In this document: positions 24,413 through 36,059 of the stretch, piece by piece | Numbering within the stretch: position 1 is the first letter of the stretch | Layout: each line of letters opens with the position of its first letter | NCBI GenBank assembly: GCA_034509755.1 | Contig: CM067561.1 | Location: 8,002,646-8,066,645, forward strand | Source: Anisodus tanguticus | Taxonomy: Eukaryota > Streptophyta > Magnoliopsida > Solanales > Solanaceae | Length of the DNA: 64,000 nucleotides | Direction of reading: 5' to 3' | Translations under genes and position numbers: made by a program | Notes under the pieces: model-generated | What the model saw: only the letters and a program-made list of their open reading frames with translations | Databases searched by the model: none | What the model was told of the DNA's origin: nothing

Positions 24413-24418
24413 AATAAA
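24413..24418 (+). terminator. Candidate poly(A) signal of the galactokinase gene
   Basis: AATAAA lies about 50 bp after the stop codon, in U-rich surroundings, at a normal distance for a plant 3' UTR. Confidence 0.45.
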
Positions 24419-24637
24419 GGTGAATTATGTTTATGCGGACAAATTGTACACTTGATGAAACTCATTTTTTTAATTTAGTACTTATATGCTTTTAGCTCCG
24501 TCTGTGGCTGCGATATTTATGCTTTGTCAAACATTTACTCCTCTCAAGCCTAGGACGTGTAACGTTAACTGCTTGTTTGGATGATTCATGGTTGTTACCT
24601 ATTGTGGTATTACTTCAAATACCATGTTTATTTTGAT

Positions 24638-26604
24638 TACAACAACATATCCAGTCAAATTCCACAACGTGGGTCTGGGAGTGTAGAGTGTACGCAGACC
24701 TTACCTCTACTTTGGTAGGTAGAGCAACTGTTTCCGAGAGACCATCGGCTCAAGACAAAGCACAAGCAAAGTAAGACAAACAAAGCGACTATGCCATGAC
24801 AACGACTTCTGAAAAAGAAGCAATAATTAATGTAGATAAATAAGACAAATAAAATACTCATAGCAGCATAAATCAAACAACATTGGACTATAAAATAATA
24901 ATGTGTCTCCTAGTATGATAGGCTAAGCGAGCCTACAATAATAACACTAAAACTACCAGTTTGTAAGCGTAGGTAAGACTACACTAGAATATCTATTACC
25001 CTTCCACCTTAATCAATGTCCTCCATAACCCCCTATCTAAGGTCATGTCCTCAGTGAGTTGCACCTGCGCCATAGCCCGTCTAATCACCTCTCCCCAATA
25101 TTTCTTCGTCTTACCTCTACCTTTATCGTACACGTCCATAGCCAACCTCTCACACCTACGCACTGCGGCATTTGTGTCTCTCCTCTGCACGTGCCCGAAC
25201 CATCTAAACCTCGCTTCCCGCATCTTATCCTCCACCTAGGCCACTCCCACTCTGTCCCGGATATCATCATTTCTAATTATATCCCTTCTTGTATGCCCAC
25301 ACATACATCTTAAACATCCTCATCTCCGCAACTTTCATCTTTTGGATGTGCAGTCTTGACCGGCCAACACTCTGCCCCATACAACATAGTCGGTCTAACC
25401 ACCATCCTATAGAAATTGCCTTTATGTTTTGGTGGCACCTTTTTATCGCACAAGACTCTAGATGCGAGCCTTCATTTCATCCACTCTGCCCCAATACGAT
25501 GTGTGACATCATTATCAATCTCTACATTCCATTGGATAATAGACCTGAGGTACTTGAAGCTTCCCTTCTTTGAAATGACCTGAGTACCAAGCCTCACATC
25601 CACGCATGTCTCAAGGTCGCTTTCGTTACCGAACATGCACTCAAAGTATTCTATCTTGGTCCTACTCAGCCTGAACCCTTTAGACTCCAGAGTATGTCTC
25701 CAAACCTCTAGCTTAGCGTTCACTCCGCTGTGAGTTTGATCAATCAAGACTATGTCGGCTGCGAATAACATACACCATGGCACCTCCCATTGGATTTGTC
25801 GCGTCAGTCGATCCATCACCAAGACAAATAGGAATGGGCTAAGAGCTAATCGCTGGTGCAGCCCCATCATCACTGGAAAGTGCTATGAGTCTCCTCCTAC
25901 TGTCCGTACTGTGGTCTTGGCTCCATCATACATATCCTTGATTGCCCTAGTGTACGCCACAGGTACACCTCTAACCTCCAAACATCTCCATAGAACCTCT
26001 ATAGGGACTTTGTCGTATGCCTTCTTAAGGTCGATGAAAACCATATGTAAGTCTCTCTTTCTCTCCCTATACTGCTCCACCAACCTCCTAATAAGATAAA
26101 TGGCTTCTGTAGTCGAACGCCCCGGCATGAATCCAAATTGGTTCTCAGAGATAGACACGCCTCTTCTTACTCTCATCTCCACGACTGTTTCCTAAACTTT
26201 CATAGTGTGGCTTAGCAACTTGATAGCCTATAGTTGTTGCAACTCTGGATATCACCTTTGTTCTTGTATAAAGGAATCATTGTACTCCACCTCCATTCTT
26301 CGGTCATTCTCGCCAACTTATAAGTGACGTTAGACAACTCTGTCAGCCACTCCAAACCTGTCCTACCTGCGCACTTCCAAATTCAACTGAGATCTTATCA
26401 GACCGGCCGCTCGTCCCCTGCGCATCCTGCGAACAACACCCTGAACCTCCTCAACCTTAATGCTTCCACAATACCTAAAATCCCGGTACCTACCAGATTG
26501 CTCCAAAATTCCTAGCATAATGTCTCTATCTTCTTTTTCGTTCAAGAGTTTATGAAAGTAAGACTGCCTTTTCCGCCTAATATGAGCGTCCTCCACCAGT
26601 ACTT
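24638..26604 (-). mobile_element. RTE-type LINE, 5'-truncated (copy 2)
   Basis: Minus-strand open segments repeat the order of copy 1: 'YFHKLLNEKEDRD' (26363-26611), 'FGFMPGRSTTEAI...MVFIDLKKAYDKVP' (25883-26182), and the RT box (25472-25873). In that box the expected FADD reads FAAD ('MLFAADIVLID'), which removes a catalytic aspartate. The C-terminal 'MREARFRWFGHVQRRDTNA' (24996-25235) follows. It is shorter at its 5' end than copy 1. Its 3' end at 24638-24720 has the RTE signature 'aggtctgcgtacactctaca' before a GTTGTT tail. The 5' side abuts a Gypsy-like LTR at 26606. Confidence 0.9.
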
Positions 26605-26605
26605 T

Positions 26606-27830
26606 TGTCACGACCCAACCGGAGGGCCGCGATGGGCACCCGGACCCTACCCGTCGGGCACCACAGATACATTCTACCCTTAATCATATTTAAATACGGA
26701 CTGAGCCGTGATAGATTATATAAAGTTTCAACCCAAAAGCCCCAACTCATTCATTTATATACCAAGGCCGACAAGGCCTTACATGACAACTAACCACAAG
26801 ACACTTATCTACAAGCCTCTAAAGAGTAAAACATACCACGACCAGACCGCAACTCTGAAACAAAATAGAGTGCTCCAAATACCAGCTGAACCAGCAACCT
26901 ACTAGGGCGATCTGTCACTCTCTCAATATGAACCTACGGGCATAAAACGCAGCGTCCCCCGACAATATGGACTTCAGTATGTCAGGCATAAGAAATAACA
27001 TAGCAGAGATATGTCATAGTCTAAAATAGAAACAACTGGACATCAATAAATGCCTCTTTGGGCCCTAAGACACATGCCTAAATGTTATGCACAATGCAAT
27101 ATACATATACATCAGCCTCTTCGGGCATCTTCCTTACCATAACAGCCTCTGTGGGCACCATACCATGTAATGATTAATGAATGTATGCATAATGCAAATG
27201 CGGTATACTAATGTCCACACAGGAATCATCACATAACCGCCTCTGTGGGCATCAGGTTATATCGCCACACAAGGGCATCACATCATATTGGCCTCTTCGG
27301 GCTCTTTTGTGATAGTTTGTACCAGCTGCATGTGGTGTGCATATATAACGCTTTTTTCCCTTTCCCCAATTCCCATACATACATATATATATATATATAA
27401 TATTTACCATATAGTAATGTGCATAGCACAAGTGGTCTAGGGTAATATATAAATGCAATGCAAATGAGAATGCATAAATGATAATAATACATCCTGGCCC
27501 AATATCCTTGTACCTTTGTCTAACGTTGTGAATATCAACATATTTTCCGTATGCCTCAATAAAGACTTAGAAACATATTTAAACATGCTTTTAACATAAG
27601 AGTCAATAACATGATCATTCTTAACTACTAAGAGTAGAGTACTTTATGAAACAATATTCCAGTTATGTTTTGTACGTAGAATATACCAAAAGAAAGAAAG
27701 AACCTTGCATACCTTGTTGCCGAAATTATCTAAGTTCCGCAGATCCTTGTAAGCTCTAGCAACCCAATCAAAAGTTACATCAGCATAAGGAGGATCGTGG
27801 CTAACGACTAAATGGGCCAAACAAAATATT
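26606..27830 (+). repeat. Gypsy-like LTR or LTR fragment
   Basis: It begins TGTCACGACCCAACCGG, a start common to LTRs of several plant Gypsy families. It contains five copies of a short phrase GCCTCTTCGGGC / GCCTCTGTGGGC (27052, 27113, 27144, 27238, 27293), plus a TATATA run at 27372-27396. No second LTR or coding region follows, so it is a solo or truncated LTR. The right edge is not defined. It seems to start at the point where LINE copy 2 is interrupted. Confidence 0.6.
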
Positions 27831-29812
27831 TATTGTGTTGGGACGACTATGATCTTTAATTTGTTTTTTCTGTTGAATAGAATGTACTAACTTAGCTTTA
27901 TGGTGATATGTCTTCTCAAGGTCAAGAATTGAATATCTTAGCTTTAATTTTGAGATGATTAGTCTTGTTAATTTAGCTCATTCCTTATATTTATTAGCTT
28001 GGTACAACTCGCATCTCTGAGAAACGAGTCTACGAAGTATTTTATTTGGTATTCGACGTGCCAAGATACTTTATATTTTTCATACTGTAAAGCAAACAAT
28101 TTTCACACCTATTCAGACATGGATGACGTATCTTACCATGAGAGTTTTAGTGATGATATAGTAACCTTGGAATTTTTAATGCCTTCAAATGGATAAGATT
28201 CACAAGGTGAGTCCAACTTTGAGTATTAGACGTTGTCACGTCGATGGAAATTAATTTCTACGAATTTAAGGGACACTAAAGTTGGAACATGAAGCAAATA
28301 AATTAAAGGCAAAAAAGAGGTCTAATTAACATGAACATCACAAAGTAGGTAAACGGCACCACCAACTTCAGTGCGTGTTCGATGTTTTAATGTTTTTCTT
28401 AATTAATTGCCAACAAAAGGTTGTTGTGGCAATTTTTTTTTGTTGCAGCTCAAAATCTTAAGTATTGCCTTCTTTGGTGTGGTGCATGCTTGTGATTTGG
28501 GAAAGTTGAGATCCTACAAGTAATACTTTCCTAGTAAAACAGCAAATCATAACTGTTTTCATGTAAATTCAACGGCAATACTACTTGTTGGTATTACTAA
28601 TAGTTGTTATATTTGAAGTTCTCCTAGTGAATTTAGGATTTACTTATTAACAATGGAATTGTTAGTGTGCTAAGTCCCTGATTGTAAGATAAATTTCAAT
28701 TAGTTTCCTAGTGACTTTGCCACCCAAGTATGGTATTGACAACATAACTCTTCAATTTGAAGTTGCAACAATTAATATAAATAATTTGATTTTTTTCTTA
28801 TAGTAAGCATCCATTGTCATAAAAAAAATTCCACGGTATCCCCTTCAACTTCAACTTTTGAATGAGATAATAAATGTTGTTGATCATAAATCAACGACCA
28901 AAAAATAGTTGGATCATCATAAGTAATTTAATAATATAAAAATGATTTTCAATTATGATTAATTATTATATATTTTTAAAAATAAATAATAAATTAACTA
29001 AAAGTACCAATAATATTGTATAGAAACAAGTATTTTCATTTGATTTACTTAAAATAATTTGAGGTAAAGAAAAAACTCATAAATAAGAAAAACCATTTAA
29101 ATTAACATTATCAGGTGATTCTTATAATTTTGTAATATCGTATCACCTATAAACTGTATTGTCATTCAAAATTGAGACATTTTATTTTCAAAATAATTAC
29201 CAATGAAATACTTTTAAAAATAATTAGACCTTTAACGATTTAAAAATGAAATAAAATAGAATAAATGTGTTACACAAAATTGACTAATTGAAGTAACATT
29301 TAATAGTAGCTATAATACAAGTAATAAGATGGATAACAAATTTTTAAAATTTGGAAGTTCTAAAAAACATATTCCATGAAGCTAAAAGCGGTTTTCAAAA
29401 TAAAAAACAAAACTAAAGTCGAAAAAATAGAGGTATGGAAATTTTAAATTATATACATTATCCTAATATTTAATTTTTTTTAACTTTTTAAGAAGTACAA
29501 GATATGATCCATACTATTTGAGGGTTAATTTTGACATTTTATAATAATGCAATGATTCAACTTACTTTTATAAGTGGTTTAAGATCTAGGAGGTTTATGG
29601 TTCCTTTTTCTCTTAAGAAGGCTTTGTGTATGTTGTCCTTCTTCAATTGTAACTATTACTGCGGCAATAAGATCGTGACTCGTCAAACTATTTTTTTTTA
29701 AAAAGGTTTATTATTCCTTTTAAAAGGTAAAGGAGGTATTTTTTCGAAATTCAAAAAGTTAAAGGGGTTGAGTGAAAATTTTAAAATGTGTGTTGTGTAC
29801 TTTGTACCAATA
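27831..29812. other. AT-rich intergenic stretch
   Basis: About 2 kb without coding signal, RNA gene or paired repeats that I could see. The ORF at 27999-28196 has no recognisable features. Confidence 0.45.
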
Positions 29813-30035
29813 TTTTAAAAGGCACTTTGCGACTCAACCCAGGCTCGGAACACTGATAAAACACCTCAAGGCTTACATGTGGGGCTTAGTTCTGTGAGGC
29901 TTAGCCCTAAGCATCCGACTAAACACATTAAATACGTCTAATGTCCGATGCTCGAAACTCGCCTAACAATTCTTACACAAATTATGCGACAAATTTCTTA
30001 GTTAACACTATTGATCTTCATATTAATAAATGAAC

Positions 30036-30194
30036 TGATAAAATAATTATTAATATTGTAATTAATGATTATTGTAACTGATTATATAATCATTTGTATA
30101 TGGTTGGTAGATTAACATTAACTTAGAGAGATTAGATGGCATGATTGTAGCCTCATCAAATCATATCATTAGCATAATTGTAGGTTGTATTAGT
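30036..30194 (+). repeat. 5' LTR, 3'-truncated
   Basis: It starts TGATAAAATAATTATTAAT and breaks off after 'ttgtattagt', where the 3' LTR goes on for about 40 bases. Directly after it, a short phrase 'ctaccactttttttaccaagc' (30218-30270) is tandemly duplicated, probably produced during the deletion repair. Confidence 0.85.
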
Positions 30195-30289
30195 ACAAAG
30201 CCCGTTCTATGCTTATTCTCTACCACTTTTTTTACCAAGCAATCCTCTACCACTTTTTTTACCAAGCCCGTTCTATGCTTATTCTTGAA

Positions 30290-33200
30290 GATGCGGGTTT
30301 TGCCAAAAAGACTGCACCCGTCTCAAATTCCGCCATGGTTGCCACCCCAACCAATGAAGCTACTACACATTTTGAACCTATACAACAAAATAGGGACAAA
30401 AAGGACGAAATGGTGGTAAAAATAGGGATAGAAATCGCGGTAATGGCAAAGGTGGAGGCCATCGGAATTTCGGCTGCGGCGGACATGGCGGCAAGAACGG
30501 CAGACAGTGGGCTGCTGCCGGCCAGTAGTGGCAGCCCCGACCACAGTGGGGCGGCGGACCACCACAGTGGGCCTGGCAGTGGCCTTGGGTTGTGTCACCT
30601 TGCCCATTCCTGTCGGGTAATTGGGCCAGGCCTAGTCCAAGGCAAACTGGCCAGCCCACTGCCAGCCAACAACCTGGATTTGGGCCGACTAATTTTGGGC
30701 CAAGAAACAATGGCATGTCATCTAGTTTTGGGCCACTGCCGAACCAGTGGCAGGAGGCCCATTCGGTAGTGGCTAGCCTAACCGATATTGAGTCCGCCAT
30801 GCACACCCTTGGACTTAATCTGCCCGATTCGAATTGGTATATGGACACCGGTGCGACGTCTCATATGACGTAATCCCAAGGTAATCTCTCATCCTATTTT
30901 AATTTGAGCAAAAATAATGATATAATTGTCGGAAATGGTCATTCTATTCCAATTCGAGGTTATGGTTCTACTAAATTGTCTCCACCAAACCCACCATTAA
31001 CTTTAAAGAACGTCCTTCATGCTCCAAATTAATTAAAAACTTGGTGTCTGTTCGAAAGTTTACTACTGATAATTGGGTGTATGTTGATTTTAACCCTTTT
31101 GGATTTTCCGTGAAGGATTTTCTGACGGGGACACTTCTAATGAGATATGATAGTCAAGGGGAGCTTTATCCAATTACCACACCCAATTAACAAGTCAAGT
31201 TATCATCCACTTTTGCAGCTTTCGCACCTTCATTATGACATGAACGTTTGAGTCATCCAGGAGCATCTGTTTTAGGCTTTAACCTCCTTCAAACAAAATA
31301 ATTTTATTTCCTGTACTCAATCACGTAATTCTAACACGTGTCATTCATGTCCACTTGGAAAACATGTTCAATTGCCATTTGTTTCGTCTAAATCATGCAC
31401 ACTTATGCCTTTTGATATTATCCATTGTGATATTTGGACATCACCCGTTTTGAGCTCTTCGGGCCATAGATATTATTTGCTCTTGCTAGATGATTACTCT
31501 AATTTTTTGTGGACGTTTTCCTTGTCTAAAAACTTACAAGTTTTCTCTACACTTCTCACTTTTAGAGCATTCATCCGAAATCAATTTGAACGAGATATTA
31601 AAAATATTCAATGTGATAATGGTAGAGAGTTTGATAATATGCATTTTTGGGATTTTTGCAATTATAATGGTTTAAACTTTCGCATGTCATGTCTCCACAC
31701 ATCCTCACAAAATGGGAAGGCGGAACGTAAAATTCGAACCATCAATAACATCGTTAGAACATCCCTTGCTCATGCCACACTACCACCATCATTTTGGCAT
31801 CATGCACTACAAATGGCAACATATATATTGAATATACTTCCCCACAAAAACTTGTCCTATCAAGCTCCTCTAAAAGTCTTATACCTAAGGGAACTATCGT
31901 ATTCTCATTTACGGGTATTCAGGTGATTATGCTATCCTCTTTTTCCATCCACCACAATCAACAAATTTCAACCCCGGTCTACTCCTTGTGTTTTTTGAGT
32001 TATCCTTCTAATCATCGAGGTTACAAGTGTTCCGACCTATCCTCCAATAAAATCATTGTGAGTCGTCACGTAATCTTTGATGAAATAGATTTTCCATTTA
32101 CCAAAATGCATGTGTCCGGAACACCTACCTATGATTTTCTAGATGATGGCATATCACCGTATTTGGTCTAACATTTTTCTTGTCCCACATCCATTGTTTC
32201 GGCCAACCCAATTTTTTTTGGATGAATTGGGCCCAGAAACAGTGGCCCAATCATGCAACAACACTGCCCAACAAACTGGGCCAGTTTCTTCGTCCCTGAG
32301 CCCAGTTTTTGCCGGCAGTTCTGGCCTATTATTTCAAATCCCACTGCTTGGCAGTGGCTCGGGTCACGGCCCAGCACTTGGATGTGCGAGTTACGGCCCA
32401 ACACTTGGCAGTGCGGGTCACGACCCAATACACTGCCCATTGCCAGGCAGTTTTGATCCCCCTGTTGGCCCGATCTCAAGTCCGGCCCAGCGACTAGTCA
32501 CCTGTAGTCAACACGGCATTGTCAAACCCAACACCAAATATATCCTACACACTCGATTTTCAAAATCACCATTGCCTTGTAATCCTGTGACTTCCCTTAA
32601 TGACCCGAATTAGAAAATGGCTATGGATGATAAATTTAATGCTCTTATTAAAAATAGGACGTGAGAATTGGTACATCATCCCCCTAATGCTAATATAATT
32701 CGGTCTATGTGGATTTTTAGTCACAAAGAAAGAGCTGATGGTACTTTTGAGCGGCATAAAGCCCGTCTTGTAGGTGATGGAAAGACACAACAGGTTGGTG
32801 TGAATTGCAGTGAGACGTTTAGTCCGGTGGTTAAACAGGCAACTACCAGAACAATCCTTATTTGGCTCTCTCAAAGGCATGGCCACTTCATCAGTTAGAT
32901 GTCAAAAATGCTTTCCTCCATGGAAAACTAAATGAAAAAGTATACATGTACCAGCCTTTGGGATAGAGAGACTCCACTTATCCAAATCATGTGTGTCTGC
33001 TCAAGAAATCATTATATGGGCTAAAACAAGCCTGGTACAAGAGGTTTGTGGATTTTGTTTCACATATTGAGTTCTCTAACAACTGTTCTGATCATTCTCT
33101 GTTTATCTACCGACAGGGTAATAATATTATTTATCTTCTTTTATATGTGGATGATATTATATTAAATGGCTCATCCGATGCTCTTCACAAGTCCATCATG

Positions 33201-33944
33201 TCGCTGCTTGACTCTGAATTTGCTATGAAGGATCTAGGGCCACTACACTACTTTTTAGGGATAATTATGACACGTCATGCAGGTGGTTTATTTTTATCCC
33301 AAAAGAAGTACGCAACAGAGATTGTTGAACGTGTTGGCATGTCCTCCTGTAAACCGTCAGCGACTCTGGTTGATACTAACCCCAAATTGAGTGCCTCCTC
33401 CGGCAAGCCATTTGCCGACCCAACACTTTACCGCAACTTAACAGGGGCCCTGCAATATCTTACGTTCACACGGTCGGATATTTCTTATGCAATGCAACAA
33501 TTGTGCCTATTCATGCATAATTTGAAGGATGATCATATGCATGCTCTCAAACGCATTGTGTGTTATATTCATGGTACTCTAGAGTATGACTTACATTTAT
33601 ATCCATCGTCGACATCCACCCTTGTCTCCTACACGGATGCCGACTGGGGAGGATGTCTGGACACTAGACGCTCCACTTTTGGTTATGTTATATTTCTTGG
33701 CGATAACTTGGTATCTTGGTCCTCCAAACGACAAACAACGTTGTCCAAATCCAGTGCCGAAGCAGAATACCGAGGGGTTGCAAATGTTGTGTCTGAATCT
33801 TATTGGCTTCGGAATCTTCTTCTAGACCTCCATTGTCCGATATCCACTTTGTTCGTGAAAAGGTCGCTTGCACACAAGTGCGTGTCTTGCATGTCCCATC
33901 GCGCTATCAGATTGCATATATTTTTACTAAAGGTCTTTTGCTAA
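30290..33944 (+). pseudogene. Copia gag remnant and pol with stops and an RNase H deletion
   Basis: The remains of gag are a glycine-rich stretch (30400-30640). The protease site YMDTGATSHMT follows at 30838-30873 and is intact, with a stop directly after. Integrase core (31372-31926) shows 'YYLLLLDDYSNF' and 'IQCDNGREFDN'. RT carries an intact YVDD in 'LLLYVDDIIL' (near 33138-33170), within the longest frame (32991-33944, 317 aa). RNase H shows 'SSAEAEYRG'. After 'LHCPI' about 80-110 bases are missing and the frame changes, deleting part of the RNase H region. Several other stops exist. The hinge at 32340-32460 contains small repeats reading GSGHGPALG / YGPTLGSAG. Confidence 0.92.
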
Positions 33945-34008
33945 TATTATTTGAAGATTTTCGGGACAGTCTCAACATACGCCGCCTCCTGCTTCGACTG
34001 TGGGGGAG

Positions 34009-34209
34009 TAATAGAATAATTATTAATTAATATTGTAATTAATGATTATTGTAATTAATTGTATAATCATTTGTATATGGTAGGTAGATTAGCATTAACT
34101 TAGGGAGATTAGATGACATGATTGTAGCCTCATCAAATCATATCATTAGCATAATTATAGGTTGTATTAGTGGTATAATTACCACATTATTGGAAGATAA
34201 ATCTTACAT
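34009..34209 (+). repeat. 3' LTR
   Basis: It follows the polypurine tract TGTGGGGGAG (33999-34008), starts TAATAGAATAATTATTAATT, and ends ATCTTACA just before the target duplication TGAAC. The first bases differ from the 5' copy (TGATAAAAT), a later mutation. Confidence 0.85.
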
Positions 34210-34214
34210 GAACA

Positions 34215-35040
34215 ATGTCTATTAGTTTTTTTCATTTATAGAAATAAGAAGATTGACAATAACTCAAATAATAAACGGTAGTATTGCATATTTACTATTT
34301 GAGAACACTGTGAGGTGAATATCACCTAACATTTCCTTTAAAACTGCATAGCCGAATTTTACATCTTTACTTGTCATTGAATTCATGTTTTTTTCTTATA
34401 TCTCAAAATTATTATATTTTATTATTTCTCTATTAAAAGTGATTTTATTTTTACTCATGAAGGAGTGATGTTTTAATTTTAATATTGATAAATTTTATTG
34501 ATTATTTTCTTTTAGCTAGGGAGGTGAAATGCATAATATGATAGTAATATATTTTAAGAAATTGTGATTATTTTATTATTTAAAAGTTAAAATGTTAGAT
34601 TGGATTTGTATATTATAATAGCTTTTATATCATCGTATTATTTATATTTGTAAAATCATGTTAGAAGTTTTGTTTTCTCTGAATTTCCTTAATCGTGTTT
34701 TGAATTTCTTAAATTTTATGTTATTATACTACATTATAAATTAAAAATTTAAAGATTCATGAGGCTTACGCCTCATGTCTCGTGCTTACACCTCACCCCG
34801 TATTAAGTAAAATGTCCGCCTCATGCCTCCGCCTTCTACATATTTCTTCCATTTAACTATAATTAATTGATATTGTCACTCGGTTTAAATGTAACCATGA
34901 AAAAATTCATGTAATTGTTGCTGGGCAGTGATGGTGGATTAGAAGGGAAAATTGTCCGGGTTGGACTGGGGTTAGAACTGGACCAGAGAAAAGTGTCGGT
35001 GGAGATCAATGAAAAACTGGCATATGTTTTAGTAGGCAGA
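34215..35040. other. AT-rich intergenic stretch
   Basis: No coding signal apart from the possible DNA-element end at 34750-34840. Confidence 0.4.
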
Positions 35041-35682
35041 AAGGGATGGCAATTGGGCGGGGCGGGGGCGTGTGCGAGTACCCCTCCCCGCATCCGTATC
35101 CGCCAGAAGTATATTCAACATCTATATCTGCCTAGACGAGTATATTCTTAAATCCACACCCGCTCCACTACCCAAGTAGATATCCGTCACCCGTCAATAT
35201 CCGCCTACACCAGCCATCCATATTTTGTAATCAATTCATCTGTCATTTTGTCAACCTGCCAATTCATTATTATTGGGTTTATAAACTGCTAAAATTATGT
35301 GTACCAAATTATTTGGACTTTAGATAAATATAAAGTTGTACAAATAAAATTATAATTGGCGGGTATAAGGTGTACGGGTAGATTTGGGGCGAGCGGTTGG
35401 ATGCGGGGCGGGGAAGGCGGGTATGAGGCGCAAATCCACCACCTAACCATACCAGCAAGCGCAGAGAAAGAAAGGCCAAACACTTCGGCCTAACGGGAAT
35501 GGGCAACGACGAAATGAGAAGATGAGGTGCCTCGGGCACCCCCATTTAGAAAGAAGGGTCGAAGGCCCGCCTACTATCCGCCAAAATTATATCTATATCC
35601 GTCTACTACTTGTTAAAATTATATCCATACCCGCTCCAACTAAATCATATGAGATGCGAAATCTGCAAAATTGTACCTAGGA
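35041..35682. mobile_element. Decayed hAT element of the family seen at 16417
   Basis: Left end AAGGGATGGCAATTGGGCGG, then ACCCGC/CCGCCT-rich subterminal repeats as in the 16417-17167 element. The right terminus 'CCATCCCT' is missing, so the end is truncated near 35682. A ~118-base segment at 35455-35572 breaks the pattern and looks foreign. Confidence 0.65.
35455..35572. other. Foreign-looking GC-rich insert, possible organelle DNA
   Basis: Within the decayed hAT element, 'aaaggccaaacacttcggcc' and 'ggtgcctcgggcacccccat' differ in style from both flanks. The GGCC/CTTCGG-type hairpin phrases recall plant mitochondrial non-coding DNA. That origin is a guess. Confidence 0.25.
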
Positions 35683-35824
35683 AGAATCTCACTTTCTCAC
35701 CTGCCACAATGTGCTGTCATATCCATAACAAAAATGGTGGTAGTAACAAATTTTGACAAGTCTCTTTCCTTAAACAAATGATGATTGAGAAACTCACACC
35801 CAAATTTAAAAAAAAAAAATAATA

Positions 35825-36052
35825 CTCTCTAAGTCTCAATTTAAAGGAAGGTTGATAAATTTTTGAAGTCAAATAACATTGTTTTTTATTCAATTTTAAA
35901 TATAATTTTTTAAAAATATTTTATAATAAAATTTACATAAAAAAGTAATTAAATTTATATAATTAATAATTTATAATATATCAAAAGAATTAAAGAAAAT
36001 TATAATCTTTTTAACTTTTCAAACTGATATTGGTCGTATAAAACAGAGGGGG
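35825..36052. mobile_element. Stowaway-type MITE upstream of the membrane-protein gene
   Basis: Ends CTCTCTAAGTCTC and (minus strand) CCCCCTCTGTTTTA are the Stowaway signature in decayed form. A TA duplication flanks it (35823-35824 and 36053-36054). The 228-bp interior is AT-rich and foldable. It sits directly upstream of the likely 5' UTR of the gene at 36941. Confidence 0.75.
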
Positions 36053-36059
36053 TAGCAGT

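Larger units (their letters stand above)
30036..34209 (+). mobile_element. Ty1/copia retrotransposon with perfect TSD, internally deleted
   Basis: 5' LTR 30036-30194 and 3' LTR 34009-34209 match along 'tgtatatggt', 'attgtagcctcatcaaatca' and 'taggttgtattagt'. The whole is flanked by TGAAC at 30031-30035 and 34210-34214, a perfect 5-bp duplication. The 5' LTR stops ~40 bases short of the 3' copy, and the primer binding site plus most of gag are absent, so one deletion removed the LTR-gag junction. Pol follows, in sense orientation. It is related in protein sequence to the nested element at 41758-46554. Confidence 0.92.
29813..34840. mobile_element. Possible DNA element split by a copia insertion (tentative)
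   Basis: Left (29813-29960) and right (34750-34840) segments share the theme 'gaggctta' / 'cgcctcatg', and their outer ends are weakly inverted (AAAAGGCACTTTGC against AGAAGGCGGAGGC). This would be a small DNA transposon into which the copia at 30036-34209 inserted. The pairing is weak. Confidence 0.35.
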
